Shown: positions 43,254 to 52,959, numbered from the stretch's first letter. The stretch: 64,000 nucleotides of DNA from Pseudomonas fluorescens (GCF_902497855.1 NZ_CABVHU010000001.1:442595-506594), one strand, 5' to 3'. Numbers and translations are program-made. Notes: generated by a model not told the origin, from the letters alone.

Positions 43254-45167
43254 CTAGAACGCCTGACTGATGATGCCGCGCTCGGTCAGCACCGCGATGA
43301 TGCGATCCACGGCGCCCTCCGGTGTCAGCTTGCTGGTCTCGATATGGATGTCCGGCTTGTTCGGCACCTCGTAAGGTGAGTCGATGCCTGTGAAGTTCTT
43401 CAACTCGCCACGGCGGACTTTCTTGTACAGGCCCTTGGGATCACGCGCCTCGGCCACGGCCAGCGGCGTGTCGACGAAGATCTCGATGAACTCGCCTTCC
43501 TGCAGCAGTTCGCGCGCCATCTCGCGCTCGGAACGGAACGGCGAGATGAAGGCCGTCAATACAATCATCCCGGCATCCACGAACAGCTTGGACACCTCGG
43601 CCACCCTGCGGATGTTTTCTACCCGGTCGGCATCAGTGAAGCCCAGGTCGCGGTTCAGGCCGTGGCGCACGTTGTCGCCGTCGAGCAAGTAGGTGTGCCG
43701 GCCGCGGGCGTACAGTCGGATTTCCAGCAGGTTGGCGATCGCCGACTTGCCGGCGCCCGACAAACCGGTGAACCACAGCAGCACGGGCTGCTGGCCCATC
43801 TGTTCGGCGCGCGCTTTCTTGTTCACATCCACGTGCTGCATATGAATGTTCTGCGAACGGCGCAGGGAAAACTCGATCAGGCCCGCGCCCACGGTGGCGT
43901 TCGTCAGACGGTCGATGAGGATGAAGCTGCCGGTTTCACGGTTGTCCTTGTAAGGATCGAAGGCGATCGGCTGGCTGGTAAAGAGGTTGCACACGCCGAT
44001 CTCGTTCAACGCCAGCTCTTTGGCCGCCAAGTGTTCCATGGTGTTGACGTTGACCTTGTACTTGGGCATCGACAAGGTTACCGGCAGGGTTTTGCCGCCG
44101 ACTTTCATCAGGTAGGGGCGACCGGCGAGCATGGCCTGCTCGTGCATCCAGATCAGGCTGACCTGGAACTGGTCGGCCACGCTGGTCGGGTCTTCTGCGG
44201 TGGACAGCACATCGCCGCGACTGCAATCGACTTCTTCGGTCAGGGTCAGGGTGATGGACTGTCCGGCCACGGCTTGTTGCAAGTCACCGTCGAGGGTGAC
44301 GATGCGCGAGATACGGCTCTCTTGTCCGCCCGGCAACACGCGTACACGGTCACCAGGACGAATCACACCGCTGGCGATGGTGCCGGTGAAACCACGAAAA
44401 TCCAGGTTGGGGCGGTTGACCCACTGCACCGGCATACGGAACGACAGTTTCTGTTGGTGCGCCTCGTCGATCTCGACGGTTTCCAGGTAACCCATCAGCG
44501 TGGTACCGCGGTACCAAGGCATGTGTTCGCTTTGCTCGGTGATGTTCTCACCCCGTAGCGCGGACATCGGGATGGCGGTGAAATCCTGTAGGCCGATCTG
44601 CTTGGCGAAGGCGCGGTAGTCATCGACGATGGCGTTATACACTTTCTCCGAGTAGTCCATCAGGTCCATCTTGTTGACCGCCAGCACCACCTTGCGAATG
44701 CCGAGCAGCGAGGCCAGATAGCTGTGACGCCTGGATTGAGTCAGGACGCCGCGTCGGGCATCGATCATCACCACGGCCACGTCGGCCGTGGAGGCACCGG
44801 TCACCATGTTGCGGGTGTACTGCTCATGCCCCGGGGTGTCGGCAACGATGAACTTGCGCCGGTCGGTGGAGAAAAAACGGTAGGCCACGTCGATGGTGAT
44901 GCCTTGTTCGCGCTCGGCGGCCAGGCCATCCACCAACAGGGCGAAGTCCAGTTCGCCACCCTGGGTGCCGACTTTTTTCGAGTCGGCCTCCAGCGCTTCC
45001 ATCTGGTCTTCGAAGAGCATTTTCGAATCGTAGAGCAGGCGCCCGATCAAGGTGCTCTTGCCATCGTCCACACTGCCGCAGGTCAGGAAGCGCAGCAGGC
45101 TCTTGTGCTCGTGGGCCTTGAGGTATTGCTCGATATCCTCGGCAATCAGGTCAGATACGTGTGACAT
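43254..45167 (-). CDS. cysNC: Sulfate adenylyltransferase subunit 1 / APS kinase fusion
   Basis: Bifunctional protein of 637 aa. The CysN GTPase part occupies about residues 1-440: P-loop [29 protein letters not shown] and two beta-barrel domains. The CysC APS kinase part starts near 450 with [17 protein letters not shown] and has [15 protein letters not shown]. With CysD it makes APS from sulfate and ATP at the cost of GTP, then phosphorylates it to PAPS. The ATG shares one base with the cysD stop. Finding it in an operon with a sulfotransferase, and not with assimilation genes, indicates a dedicated PAPS supply. Pseudomonas normally also has a housekeeping cysD-cysNC elsewhere. Confidence 0.93.
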   Translation of the reverse strand: MSHVSDLIAEDIEQYLKAHEHKSLLRFLTCGSVDDGKSTLIGRLLYDSKMLFEDQMEALEADSKKVGTQGGELDFALLVDGLAAEREQGITIDVAYRFFSTDRRKFIVADTPGHEQYTRNMVTGASTADVAVVMIDARRGVLTQSRRHSYLASLLGIRKVVLAVNKMDLMDYSEKVYNAIVDDYRAFAKQIGLQDFTAIPMSALRGENITEQSEHMPWYRGTTLMGYLETVEIDEAHQQKLSFRMPVQWVNRPNLDFRGFTGTIASGVIRPGDRVRVLPGGQESRISRIVTLDGDLQQAVAGQSITLTLTEEVDCSRGDVLSTAEDPTSVADQFQVSLIWMHEQAMLAGRPYLMKVGGKTLPVTLSMPKYKVNVNTMEHLAAKELALNEIGVCNLFTSQPIAFDPYKDNRETGSFILIDRLTNATVGAGLIEFSLRRSQNIHMQHVDVNKKARAEQMGQQPVLLWFTGLSGAGKSAIANLLEIRLYARGRHTYLLDGDNVRHGLNRDLGFTDADRVENIRRVAEVSKLFVDAGMIVLTAFISPFRSEREMARELLQEGEFIEIFVDTPLAVAEARDPKGLYKKVRRGELKNFTGIDSPYEVPNKPDIHIETSKLTPEGAVDRIIAVLTERGIISQAF

Positions 45168-46066
45168 TAGAAATACCCCTCTTGTTTTTTCTTCTCCATC
45201 GATGCGGCCGAGTCGTGGTCGATCATTCGCCCCTGACGCTCGGATGTGCGGGTCAGCAGCATTTCCTGAATGATCTTGGGCAGCGTATCGGCATCGGACT
45301 CGACGGCACCGGTGAGCGGGTAGCAACCGAGGGTGCGGAAGCGCACGTTGCGAATCATCGGCACTTCACCCGGGTTGAGCGGCATGCGTTCGTCATCGAC
45401 CATGATCAGCATCCCGTCGCGCTCGACCACCGGGCGGGGCGCGGCGAAATACAACGGAACGATCGGGATGTTTTCCAGGTGGATGTACTGCCAGATGTCC
45501 AGCTCGGTCCAGTTGGAGAGGGGGAACACGCGGATCGACTCACCCTTGTGTTTGCGCGTGTTGTACAGGTGCCAGAGCTCCGGGCGCTGGTTCTTCGGGT
45601 CCCAGCGGTGCTGGTCGGAGCGGAAGGAGAAAATCCGTTCCTTGGCCCGTGATTTCTCCTCGTCGCGGCGTGCGCCGCCGAAGGCTGCGTCGAAGCCGTA
45701 GTGATCCAGCGCCTGCTTCAGACCTTCGGTCTTCATGATGTCGGTGTGGATTTGCGAGCCGTGCTTGAACGGGCTGATGCCCATTTCAATGCCTTCGGGG
45801 TTGGTGTGGGTCAGCAGGTCCACGTTCAGTTTGGCCACCATCTGATCGCGGAAGCGATACATCTCCTGGAACTTCCAGGTGGTGTCGACATGCAGCAAAG
45901 GGAAGGGCGGCTTGGCCGGGTAGAAGGCCTTCATGGCCAGGTGCAGCATGACCGCGCTGTCCTTGCCGATGGAGTAGAGCATGACCGGGTTGTCGGATTC
46001 GGCGACAACCTCGCGCATGGCCTGGATGCTTTCGGCTTCCAGTCGTTGCAGGTGGGTAAGCGTCAT
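45167..46066 (-). CDS. cysD: Sulfate adenylyltransferase subunit 2
   Basis: Protein of 299 aa, PP-loop ATP sulfurylase small subunit. The PP-loop is [20 protein letters not shown] near residue 31. Also seen are [34 protein letters not shown] and the C-terminal [13 protein letters not shown]...TSERQGR. It forms the ATP sulfurylase with CysN. The internal ATG at 46066 has an AAGGAAAATCT ribosome site and gives a normal CysD. However, the frame continues upstream without any stop through a winged-HTH protein, so a 637-aa fusion starting at GTG 47080 is also possible. Confidence 0.9.
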   Translation of the reverse strand: MTLTHLQRLEAESIQAMREVVAESDNPVMLYSIGKDSAVMLHLAMKAFYPAKPPFPLLHVDTTWKFQEMYRFRDQMVAKLNVDLLTHTNPEGIEMGISPFKHGSQIHTDIMKTEGLKQALDHYGFDAAFGGARRDEEKSRAKERIFSFRSDQHRWDPKNQRPELWHLYNTRKHKGESIRVFPLSNWTELDIWQYIHLENIPIVPLYFAAPRPVVERDGMLIMVDDERMPLNPGEVPMIRNVRFRTLGCYPLTGAVESDADTLPKIIQEMLLTRTSERQGRMIDHDSAASMEKKKQEGYF

Positions 46067-47080
46067 AGATTTTCCTTTCGCTTTTTGTTGTTGTCGCTTA
46101 TCAACGTACAACTGCCGCGGTTCGGACTTATGCGCGACTTGATGTTTTAACATCAGGCGCAACATCTGCAGCATGGGGTTGTGGGGCAGGGTGGACGCGA
46201 CACCTGTCACCTTGTCGAGCGCATCGTCATGGCTGGTGCGCGCAGCTTGCTGGCTGATGTGGGTCGCCAGCTCGCGGGCACCGCTGAGCATTTCGCTGGC
46301 TTGCGGCAGGTGAAACAGAAGCAGCCGGTCGGCGCGCTCGCCGGCCCAGGTGATGAAGGTGGCCGCACGTTGCCAGTGCATGCCCGAGAGTAGGGCGAAC
46401 ACCTTGCGTTCGGCACAGCGATGCAGGCGGTCGAAGAACTCGACCAGATGGGGCGCGCGCAGCCCGTCTTCGTAAGGCAGCCAGAGGACCTTGCCGCGAT
46501 TGCTGATAGCGCGCAGTACGCCATAACTGAGTTTGCCCTGGTCGTTGGGTGCACCGTAGTCGTCGATCCAGAGGATCTCGCCGTTCTGCGCGCGAGCCTG
46601 GTCAAGGATGTGCCCGTAGGTGCTGCGGTACCAGCGCTGCACGGCCAGCGAAGCCTTGGCGACACGTTTGGCCGGGCGCTCGGCATTGAGCTGCCAGCGT
46701 TGCAAATAATGGGCGGCGGTGCGTTCCGGCAAGTCGATCCCATGCAGGCGCCGGACCAGTGCCTGCATGGCCTCCAGCTGCCAGAGCAGGAACGGTAGCT
46801 GGTGCTGTTCGGGCAGTGTGCTGACCAGCAGTTGGTAGATGTTCTGTTCCTGCTGAGCCGAGAGGCTGCGGCCTTCGCCTTGCTTGCGTCCGCGGTCGCG
46901 CACGGGCACGGCATTCCAGCCGCCGGCTTGCCAGGCCTTGTAGGCAGCGATGATGGTCGGGGAAGAGAGTCCTGTGTCCTGGCTGATGGTTTTGAGCGTG
47001 CTACCGGCGATGCGCAACTGCACGGCGCGCAGGCGGAGCCTGTTGATCTGAGGAACGGATAGCTGATTGCCGTGGGGCAC
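46067..47080 (-). CDS. IS630-like winged-HTH protein, in frame with cysD
   Basis: 338 codons from GTG (47080, ribosome site AGGAG 6 nt upstream) running in frame into cysD with no stop. Residues about 10-60 form a helix-turn-helix ([36 protein letters not shown]), followed by a winged-HTH typical of IS630 transposases and a DDE-like RNase H region ([10 protein letters not shown]). The later catalytic positions look lost: [12 protein letters not shown] replaces a DN...H block and [10 protein letters not shown] replaces PELNPIE. No transposon ends are obvious. It is probably a domesticated DNA-binding protein that regulates the sulfation operon or is fused to CysD. Confidence 0.72.
46141..46154. 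promoter_or_regulatory. Palindrome inside the HTH-cysD frame
   Basis: GATGTTTTAACATC, a perfect 6-bp inverted repeat with a 2-bp centre, 75 bp before the cysD ATG. A near copy (GATGTTTAAC on the minus strand) lies at 47091-47100, just before the HTH start. These may be paired sites for the HTH protein or relics of element ends. Confidence 0.35.
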
Positions 47081-47166
47081 AGGAACTCCTGTTAAACATC
47101 CATTTGCTGATTGGCGGTGTTGCGGATGTCTGTACTGTTCCCCGATCCGGAAAACGGCGCATAGGC

Positions 47167-47181
47167 CGTATGGACCATACG
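47167..47181. promoter_or_regulatory. Palindromic operator candidate between the sulfation operon and cysQ
   Basis: CGTATGGACCATACG: perfect 7-bp inverted repeat around one base, in the 125-bp divergent gap, 25 bp before the cysQ ATG. No steroid-type TAGTCC motif is present in this gap. Confidence 0.45.
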
Positions 47182-47205
47182 AAGAACAAAAACAGGAGAA
47201 ACCCC

Positions 47206-47976
47206 ATGAACGAGTCAATGGCTGTTCTGCTCGAAGATGTCATCGGTATTGCCCGCGCAGCGGGCGAATTGGTGTTGGAGGTGTACCGCTCGGATTTCGA
47301 GGTGCGGGGGAAGGTCGATACCTCCCCGGTGACCGAGGCTGACGAGCGCGCCGAGACCCTGATTCTGCAGGCCCTGGCGGCGCGCACACCGCAGATTCCG
47401 GTAATTTCCGAAGAGGCCGCCGCCGCTGGCCAGGTGCCCGAGGTGGGCCGGCGTTTCTGGCTGGTGGACCCGCTGGATGGCACCAAGGAGTTCATCAATC
47501 GCAACGGCGAGTTCACCGTCAATATCGCCCTGATCGATAACGGCGAACCGGTGCTGGGGGTGGTTCTGGCGCCCGCACTGGAGCGTCTGTTCGCCGGTGC
47601 CCGGGATTGCGGAGCCTTTATCGAACAGGCCGGACAGCGCCAGGCCATCCACTGTCGGGCGGTGACGGAGGAGGGAATGGACGTGGTTGCCAGCCGCTCC
47701 CATGGTGATGCCGAGGCGCTGGATGCATTCCTCGACGGGCGCAAGGTGCGCTCCCTGAAAAGTGCCGGCTCATCGCTGAAGATTTGCCTGGTGGCTGCCG
47801 GCGAGGCGGACCTTTATCCGCGCCTGGGACGCACCATGGAGTGGGATATCGCCGCGGGGCATGCGGTGCTGGTCGCCGCCGGCGGACAGGTCTGCACCCT
47901 GGCCGGCGATGCGTTGCGTTATGGCAAGCCCGGGCTGGACAATCCGCATTTCTACGCGCGTGGACTGCAGTACTGA
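47206..47976 (+). CDS. cysQ: 3'(2'),5'-bisphosphate nucleotidase
   Basis: Inositol-monophosphatase-fold protein of 256 aa. Metal-site motifs are EEAA (about residue 67), [22 protein letters not shown] (about 87-108) and [11 protein letters not shown] near 208. CysQ removes the 3'-phosphate of PAP, the by-product of sulfotransferases, and so relieves product inhibition. ATG at 47206 follows AGGAGAAACCCC. Its divergent position next to cysD-cysNC-sulfotransferase completes the PAPS cycle. A housekeeping cysQ is expected elsewhere in the genome. Confidence 0.92.
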   Translation: MNESMAVLLEDVIGIARAAGELVLEVYRSDFEVRGKVDTSPVTEADERAETLILQALAARTPQIPVISEEAAAAGQVPEVGRRFWLVDPLDGTKEFINRNGEFTVNIALIDNGEPVLGVVLAPALERLFAGARDCGAFIEQAGQRQAIHCRAVTEEGMDVVASRSHGDAEALDAFLDGRKVRSLKSAGSSLKICLVAAGEADLYPRLGRTMEWDIAAGHAVLVAAGGQVCTLAGDALRYGKPGLDNPHFYARGLQY

Positions 47977-48050
47977 TTGAGTTGAGGCGTCACCGTGCCC
48001 TGGCTGAAGTTGCGCAGGTCACGGTACCGAACTGCTTGCTCGATTCGCCC

Positions 48051-48494
48051 CTAGCCAGCGTTGATGTTGCCGCAGAAAAGAGGGCGGCTGCCGTCTGCCG
48101 GGCTCGTGCGAACGAGCAAGACATAGTCCCCCTTGGTCAGTTCGCTCAGCGCCACCGGTGCTTGGGCCCAATGCTTGGTTCGCGGGGCGAGCGATGGATA
48201 GTCGACGCTGTTGGCCTGACGGGTCCTGTACGCAGGTTGTGCGCTGAGCTGCTGGCAGGAGCCAGCGTAGATGGCGGTGTCGAGGCGGCTGGATACGGCC
48301 ATGTCGTGGGGGACACCACCGACGGTGAGCCAGATGCTGGTTTGGTTGCCCACCGGGCTGAGGGTGGCTCGAGCGATATGCTCTGCGTTTTGCGGGGTAG
48401 CATTGAGGGGGACATCGACAATCTCGGTTCTGCTCGCGCAACTTGAAATTGCCCCTGCCGCCACTACCAACGCCAGCCAAGATGTTCTGTTCAT
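48051..48494 (-). CDS. Putative lipoprotein
   Basis: Protein of 147 aa with a lipoprotein signal: MNRTSWLALVVAAGAISSC with lipobox ISSC and predicted Cys19. The mature part carries VGNQTSIWLTVGGVPHDMAV and ends FCGNINAG. No domain recognised. It would be anchored to the outer membrane's inner face. It stands alone between cysQ (converging) and a 192-bp gap to the next gene. ATG at 48494 follows AGGAGATCTGTG. Confidence 0.65.
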   Translation of the reverse strand: MNRTSWLALVVAAGAISSCASRTEIVDVPLNATPQNAEHIARATLSPVGNQTSIWLTVGGVPHDMAVSSRLDTAIYAGSCQQLSAQPAYRTRQANSVDYPSLAPRTKHWAQAPVALSELTKGDYVLLVRTSPADGSRPLFCGNINAG

Positions 48495-48686
48495 CACAGA
48501 TCTCCTGAGTTGAGGTACGTTGATTTCATCCCCCCTGTGAAGTCTAGTTGCCCGCCCCGGGCGCGGGATCGAGCTGATGGGTGGTTGCACCCGGTCATCT
48601 CAAATCCGGCAGAAGCCAGAAAGCCGAGCAAGTTTGTACAAGGTGTTGGGTGGCGGTTGGAATTAACGTCTGATGTCAGCCATTCG

Positions 48687-49493
48687 CTACACCGCGCTGT
48701 TGGACAAATCCGTCACCAGCATGCAGCCGGGGGCGTGGGTGATGCACAGTGGCGGGCGTGAGGCCTGCACCACCGATTGAGGTGTCACGCCGCACGCCCA
48801 GAACACCGGTATTTCGTCCGCTTCAACGGGGACGGCGTCGCCATAGTCCGGAGCGTCGAGCGCGTGGATGCCGATCAGCGCCGGATCACCGATGTGCACG
48901 GGAGCGCCGTGGACGTTGGGCATACGTGCGGTGATTTGAATGGCCTGGATGGCGGCTGCGGCTTTCATCGGTCGCATGCTCACCACCAGCTTGCCACCGA
49001 GGCGAGCGGTGGGGCGCGTGTCGATGTTGGTCTGGTACATGGCAACATTGCGCCCCAGATCGATGTGCTTGAGGGGGATGCCGGCATCCAGCAGCGGTTG
49101 TTCGAAGGAGAACGAGCAGCCGATGGCGAAGGCCACCAGGTCATCCTGCCAGAGGTGCTCGATATCCAGCGGTTCTTCGCTCAGTTCGCCATGGCGATAA
49201 ACCCTGTATCGAGGCACATCATGGCGAATATCAATGGCTGTCCCGAGGTTGCGAAAGTACGGATCGCCCGGTTCGGTAACGTCGAGCAACGGGCAGGCTT
49301 GACGGTTGAGGGTGCAATACCTGAGGAACTCGTTGGCCCAGTCACTGGGCAGTATCACGATATTGGCTTGCACCCGGCCTTGGCCCAGGCCGCTGGTGTG
49401 ACCCTGATAGTGCCCGGCGGCGATGCTTTGACGCAGGGCGAGAGGGGTGCTGCGCTGCAGTTGTTCGAAGGACGGGGCGGGCTGATTCATCAT
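48687..49493 (-). CDS. DUF1445 family putative hydro-lyase
   Basis: Protein of 268 aa. Family blocks visible: [64 protein letters not shown] and FWACGVTPQ near the C-terminus. DUF1445 proteins are related to D-glutamate cyclase and annotated as putative hydro-lyases. Two adjacent ATGs leave the start uncertain by one codon. It lies 88 nt downstream of the LysR gene on the same strand, so the two may be co-transcribed. Confidence 0.8.
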   Translation of the reverse strand: MMNQPAPSFEQLQRSTPLALRQSIAAGHYQGHTSGLGQGRVQANIVILPSDWANEFLRYCTLNRQACPLLDVTEPGDPYFRNLGTAIDIRHDVPRYRVYRHGELSEEPLDIEHLWQDDLVAFAIGCSFSFEQPLLDAGIPLKHIDLGRNVAMYQTNIDTRPTARLGGKLVVSMRPMKAAAAIQAIQITARMPNVHGAPVHIGDPALIGIHALDAPDYGDAVPVEADEIPVFWACGVTPQSVVQASRPPLCITHAPGCMLVTDLSNSAV

Positions 49494-49581
49494 GGCATCT
49501 CGGCAGGTTCGTTGATCCTTTTTAAAAAACCACGGCGATGCCGTCCAACAAGGAATGTTGATGCCCCCAGACAACTAAAAG

Positions 49582-50529
49582 TTATTCGAGGGGTGGTCGG
49601 TTGTCGAGGCCCGGTGCCGGCACCATGAGTAACGGCCCGACATCCGCGGCGTATTGGCAGACCACCTGACGGCTCATCTCGACGATGTTCTCGATCAGTT
49701 CCAGGCCGACCCCGGCGCGCCACGAGGCCACGACCTCCAGTTGCGGCAAGCGGCTGCCGGGTTCCAGCTGGATCAGTTCGCCGCTGGCCAGGGGTTTGGC
49801 CACCAGTGCCGCCGGCAAGGCGCCGATACCAAAACCGTCACGAATCAGCCGGGTCATGGCCGACACCGAGTTGACGCAACTGACGCGTGGTGCGCCGATG
49901 CCATGGGCGTGCAACAGGTTGAGCACATCCTGATGCGGTCGTGAGTGTTTGACGAAGGTAATGATGCGCTCACCGGCCATCTCGGTGAGCGAGGCATAAG
50001 GCCGGGCATAGATCGAGTTGCTGGCGGCGATCCAGTGCATGGGGTAGTGCGCCAGCTCGAGGTTGCGAACGCTTTCGTGGCGGATCAGGTCAGTCTGGAA
50101 AACGATGTCCAGATAGCCCTTTTTCAATTGCTCGCAGAGATTGCGCGCGGCGTCGGCGGTGATCTCGATTTCCACGGCCGGGAAGGTCTGCATCAGGGTC
50201 GACATCAACGGGCTGAGCCAGGTGTGAATCACCGTATCCATCACGCCGATGCGCACCAGGCCCTTCTGCGGGCTGGTGTTGTCCAGCGAGTGTTTCAGCG
50301 CACGCTGAACCTCGAGCATCTGCTCGGCATAGTCGAGCACCTTGAGCCCTTCGGGCGTCAGCGACACCCCGCGTGAATCACGCACGAACAGGCGCAGGCC
50401 CAACTCATCTTCCAGCGCGGCGATCCGGCTGGAGATCGCGGCCTGAGTGCTGAACATTTTCTCGGCGGTCAGGCTGAAGCTTTGCAGGCGGGCGACCCAG
50501 ACGAAGGTTTCGAGGAATTTGAGGTTCAT
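49582..50529 (-). CDS. LysR-family transcriptional regulator
   Basis: LTTR of 315 aa. The N-terminal winged HTH is MNLKFLETFVWVARLQSFSLTAEKMFSTQAAISSRIAALEDELGLRLFVR, with the effector domain from about residue 90. ATG at 50529 begins the canonical LysR N-terminus and was preferred to an upstream ATG. It is divergent from the OprD porin gene across 254 bp and upstream of the DUF1445 gene, so these three are the probable targets. The effector is unknown. Confidence 0.88.
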   Translation of the reverse strand: MNLKFLETFVWVARLQSFSLTAEKMFSTQAAISSRIAALEDELGLRLFVRDSRGVSLTPEGLKVLDYAEQMLEVQRALKHSLDNTSPQKGLVRIGVMDTVIHTWLSPLMSTLMQTFPAVEIEITADAARNLCEQLKKGYLDIVFQTDLIRHESVRNLELAHYPMHWIAASNSIYARPYASLTEMAGERIITFVKHSRPHQDVLNLLHAHGIGAPRVSCVNSVSAMTRLIRDGFGIGALPAALVAKPLASGELIQLEPGSRLPQLEVVASWRAGVGLELIENIVEMSRQVVCQYAADVGPLLMVPAPGLDNRPPLE

Positions 50530-50783
50530 GGCGGTTCCCTTGGCGCTTGTGGTTCTTGTAATGAAGGGGCGGGATGCAATTGTTACTCCAGAGTCCGCCA
50601 TCGCGGGCATCAAATTTTCTTATGAATAACCTCGTCTTTTTCCCGTTTGACGCCGTTCTGCCCCGACACGAAGAATCCGCCCCACGACGCAGGTCGCTGC
50701 GTCCGCCCCCCACGACAACGCCTTCACAAAAAAACAATGAGGCGTGTCCGTCATCTTCGCTTGCTGCTGCAGGAACCTCTTCC

Positions 50784-52058
50784 ATGGGAAAAATCATGAC
50801 TGTCCACGTGCCTTCAAAAGCGGGTCGCACCCACCCATTCAAGGGGTACGCCCCGGCTGGCACATTGCTCGGCTTGAGTCTGCTCTGCGCGCCGGTCGCT
50901 CAGGCCGATTTCGTGGCGGACAGTAAAGGCAGCCTGGAAGCGCGCAATTTCTACTTCAACCGTGACTTTCGCCAGGACGGTTCGCGCGACAAGGCCGAGG
51001 AATGGGCGCAGGGTTTTCTGTTGCGGATGGAGTCGGGTTACACCGCGGGCACCTTGGGTTTTGGCCTGGATGTGTTGGGCATGGCCGGTTTCAAACTGGA
51101 CTCCGGTGGCGGTACGGCGGGCACCAATCTGTTGCCGCCGGATGCGTCCGGCGGCTCACAGGACAGCTATGGCGAGTTAGGCCTGACAGCGAAAATGCGC
51201 GTGTCCAACAGCACCCTGAAGTTCGGGACGCTGCAGATCAAGGACCCCGTGGTGAATTCCAACGATACCCGCCTGTTGCCGGGTACGTTCAAGGGTGGCT
51301 TGGTGAATGTGCAGGAAATCGATCGGTTGAAACTCACGGCCGGTCAACTCACGCAGATCAATTTTGTCGACTCCACCGACTATCAGGACATGACCGCCAA
51401 CCGCATTGGCGGGCAAAGCGACAGGTTTCAGTTTGCCGGGGCTGACTATCAGTTACTGCCGAACCTGACTGCGCAGTACCGCTACGGCCAGCTTGAAAAC
51501 ATCTACCAGCAAAATTACCTCGGGTTTGTGCACTCGCTGGACCTGGGCGCCGGCCAGTCGCTCAAAAGCGACGTGCGCTATGCGCGCAGTACCGAAGACG
51601 GCAACTTTCGAGATATCGACAACCAGGCCTTCGGTGCGTTGTTCACCTATAGCCTGGGCGGCCATGCGCTGGGCGTGGGCTATCAGCGCATGAGCGGCGA
51701 CGATCCGTTTCCGTATATCGGGCGCAGCGATCCGTACCTGGTCAACTTCGTGCAGATCGGTGACTTCGCCAACATCGACGAACATTCCTGGCAAACGCGC
51801 TACGACTACAACTTTGCCGCCCTCGGTGTGCCGGGGTTGACCTTCATGACCCGCTACATTTCTGGCGACAATGTGCAACGCACTGCGCCGGGTGAAGGCA
51901 AGGAATGGGAGCGCAACACCGATATCGCTTACGTGGTGCAGGACGGTACGTTGAAAGGGCTCGGTTTTAAATGGCGCAACGCGTCAGTGCGTTCGAACTT
52001 CGGTAATGATCTGGATGAGAATCGTGTGATCGTCAGCTATGTCGTGGCGCTTTGGTAA
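50784..52058 (+). CDS. OprD-family outer-membrane porin
   Basis: Protein of 424 aa with a signal peptide (LLGLSLLCAPVAQA). The mature start DFVADSKGSLEARNFYFNRDFR is the OprD hallmark. Substrate-specific 18-strand barrels of this family take up carboxylates or amino acids. It ends VIVSYVVALW with a terminal aromatic. ATG at 50784 follows AGGAACCTCTTCC; a second ATG at 50796 is possible. Control by the divergent LysR is likely. Confidence 0.88.
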   Translation: MGKIMTVHVPSKAGRTHPFKGYAPAGTLLGLSLLCAPVAQADFVADSKGSLEARNFYFNRDFRQDGSRDKAEEWAQGFLLRMESGYTAGTLGFGLDVLGMAGFKLDSGGGTAGTNLLPPDASGGSQDSYGELGLTAKMRVSNSTLKFGTLQIKDPVVNSNDTRLLPGTFKGGLVNVQEIDRLKLTAGQLTQINFVDSTDYQDMTANRIGGQSDRFQFAGADYQLLPNLTAQYRYGQLENIYQQNYLGFVHSLDLGAGQSLKSDVRYARSTEDGNFRDIDNQAFGALFTYSLGGHALGVGYQRMSGDDPFPYIGRSDPYLVNFVQIGDFANIDEHSWQTRYDYNFAALGVPGLTFMTRYISGDNVQRTAPGEGKEWERNTDIAYVVQDGTLKGLGFKWRNASVRSNFGNDLDENRVIVSYVVALW

Positions 52059-52104
52059 ATGATTTTCAGGGCGGAAACGATCAGGGAATTGGCGTCAGAG
52101 CGCG

Positions 52105-52214
52105 CCAAACCCCAGAAACGACAAAGCCTTGAAAAATCAGGGCTTTGTCGTATAAAAATGGCGGAGGCGATGGGATTCGAACTCATGGACCTGTTACAGT
52201 CGACGGTTTTCAAG
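52105..52214. other. Left attachment-site repeat (attL)
   Basis: 110 bp identical at 108 positions to 58953-59062. It contains the 3' part of tRNA-Ser(UGA) and its terminator hairpin, but the tRNA 5' half is missing. It marks the left end of an element integrated in the tRNA gene. Confidence 0.88.
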
Positions 52215-52476
52215 TCCGAGATACAAACGCCCGTAATTCGTGGCCTGTAGCTTGTTTTCGTTCTAATATGAGCATTTTTTGGTTCCGCTGCAGGCCGCAT
52301 TCCACAAGGGGCGGCATCTCCGTCAGCAGTGTCTTTTCGTTAAGGTTGCGGAAGTACTGCACGCGCAGCTTTTCCAGAGAGATAAGCACGTCGCCGAAGG
52401 TGCGGTAGAACAGCTCTACGGTGGCCGAATCCGGTGCTGGCAGTAGCCGCAATGTGGATTGATTGTCACTACTCAT
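52210..52476 (-). CDS. PrtN-like pyocin/prophage activator
   Basis: Protein of 88 aa. TVELFYRTFGDVLISLEKLRVQYFRNLNEKTLLTEM resembles the N-terminal block of pyocin activator PrtN-type proteins. After that the sequence diverges and stops inside the att repeat, so the C-terminus may have been altered by integration or deletion. It overlaps the next small gene by 8 bp. Confidence 0.5.
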   Translation of the reverse strand: MSSDNQSTLRLLPAPDSATVELFYRTFGDVLISLEKLRVQYFRNLNEKTLLTEMPPLVECGLQRNQKMLILERKQATGHELRAFVSRT

Positions 52477-52657
52477 CGACTTTCAGGCTCTCCGTGCGTT
52501 GTTGTCGTGCTGGATGGTTCCAGGCGTTGAGGCAATGGCGTTTGGTAAGCTCCCGCAAGTGCTCAGGCACTTCGAGGAGCGCAGCGTTGCGTTCCTCGCG
52601 AGTGCGCATTGCGACGATCTGGCGGGCGAAATCTCTAGGCCACTTCACGGTTGTCAA
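52469..52657 (-). CDS. Small phage protein (62 aa)
   Basis: Frame of 62 codons: MTTVKWPRDFARQIVAMRT, then REERNAALLEVPEHLRELTKRH. The second segment occurs in small proteins of Pseudomonas prophages near regulatory genes. It overlaps the genes on both sides, a compact phage arrangement. Function unknown. Confidence 0.5.
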   Translation of the reverse strand: MTTVKWPRDFARQIVAMRTREERNAALLEVPEHLRELTKRHCLNAWNHPARQQRTESLKVDE

Positions 52658-52919
52658 CCGAGATTGCTGGAAGTTCGAGGCCGAGTTGTTTGGCCAGCCA
52701 CTGGATACCTGGTTGTTTCACTCGGGTCGACTGGCTGGACTGCATACCCAATTCGGCGTGATACCAGTTGCTGTCTTTGACGCGCAGGTACTCTCGGTCG
52801 CGGGTCGGATAAGCCGGCAAATTGCTTTTGTTAATCAGGCCCTTGTTCCGCATCAAACTGATCAGTTTGGGCCGGATAGTGCCGAGGTGTTTGGCGGTTT
52901 GGGCAAGGGTGCGCTCCAT
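52635..52919 (-). CDS. Phage antirepressor, KilA-C-like domain only
   Basis: Protein of 94 aa. LAQTAKHLGTIRPKLISLMRNKGLINKSNLPAYPTRDREYLRVKDSNWY corresponds to the C-terminal DNA-binding (KilAC) domain of phage antirepressors. The usual N-terminal Bro/Ant domain is lacking. It is at the edge of the tail-gene remnants, so it may be a truncated gene or a natural small form. Ribosome site GAGGTAGCG. Confidence 0.6.
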   Translation of the reverse strand: MERTLAQTAKHLGTIRPKLISLMRNKGLINKSNLPAYPTRDREYLRVKDSNWYHAELGMQSSQSTRVKQPGIQWLAKQLGLELPAISVDNREVA

Positions 52920-52959
52920 CGCTACCTCCTAGGCTGCATGCGCCGCGGGAGTCGCCACG

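Noticed and set aside
46067..47080. Active IS630 insertion sequence
   Set aside because: No clear terminal inverted repeats of insertion-sequence length, no duplicated TA-flanked ends, and the later DDE positions appear replaced. A domesticated gene is a better reading.
52434..52950. Long rightward open frame leading into the tail-tube remnant
   Set aside because: The first 500 bp are antisense to the PrtN-like, 62-aa and antirepressor genes. Only the part after about 52960 resembles a phage protein.
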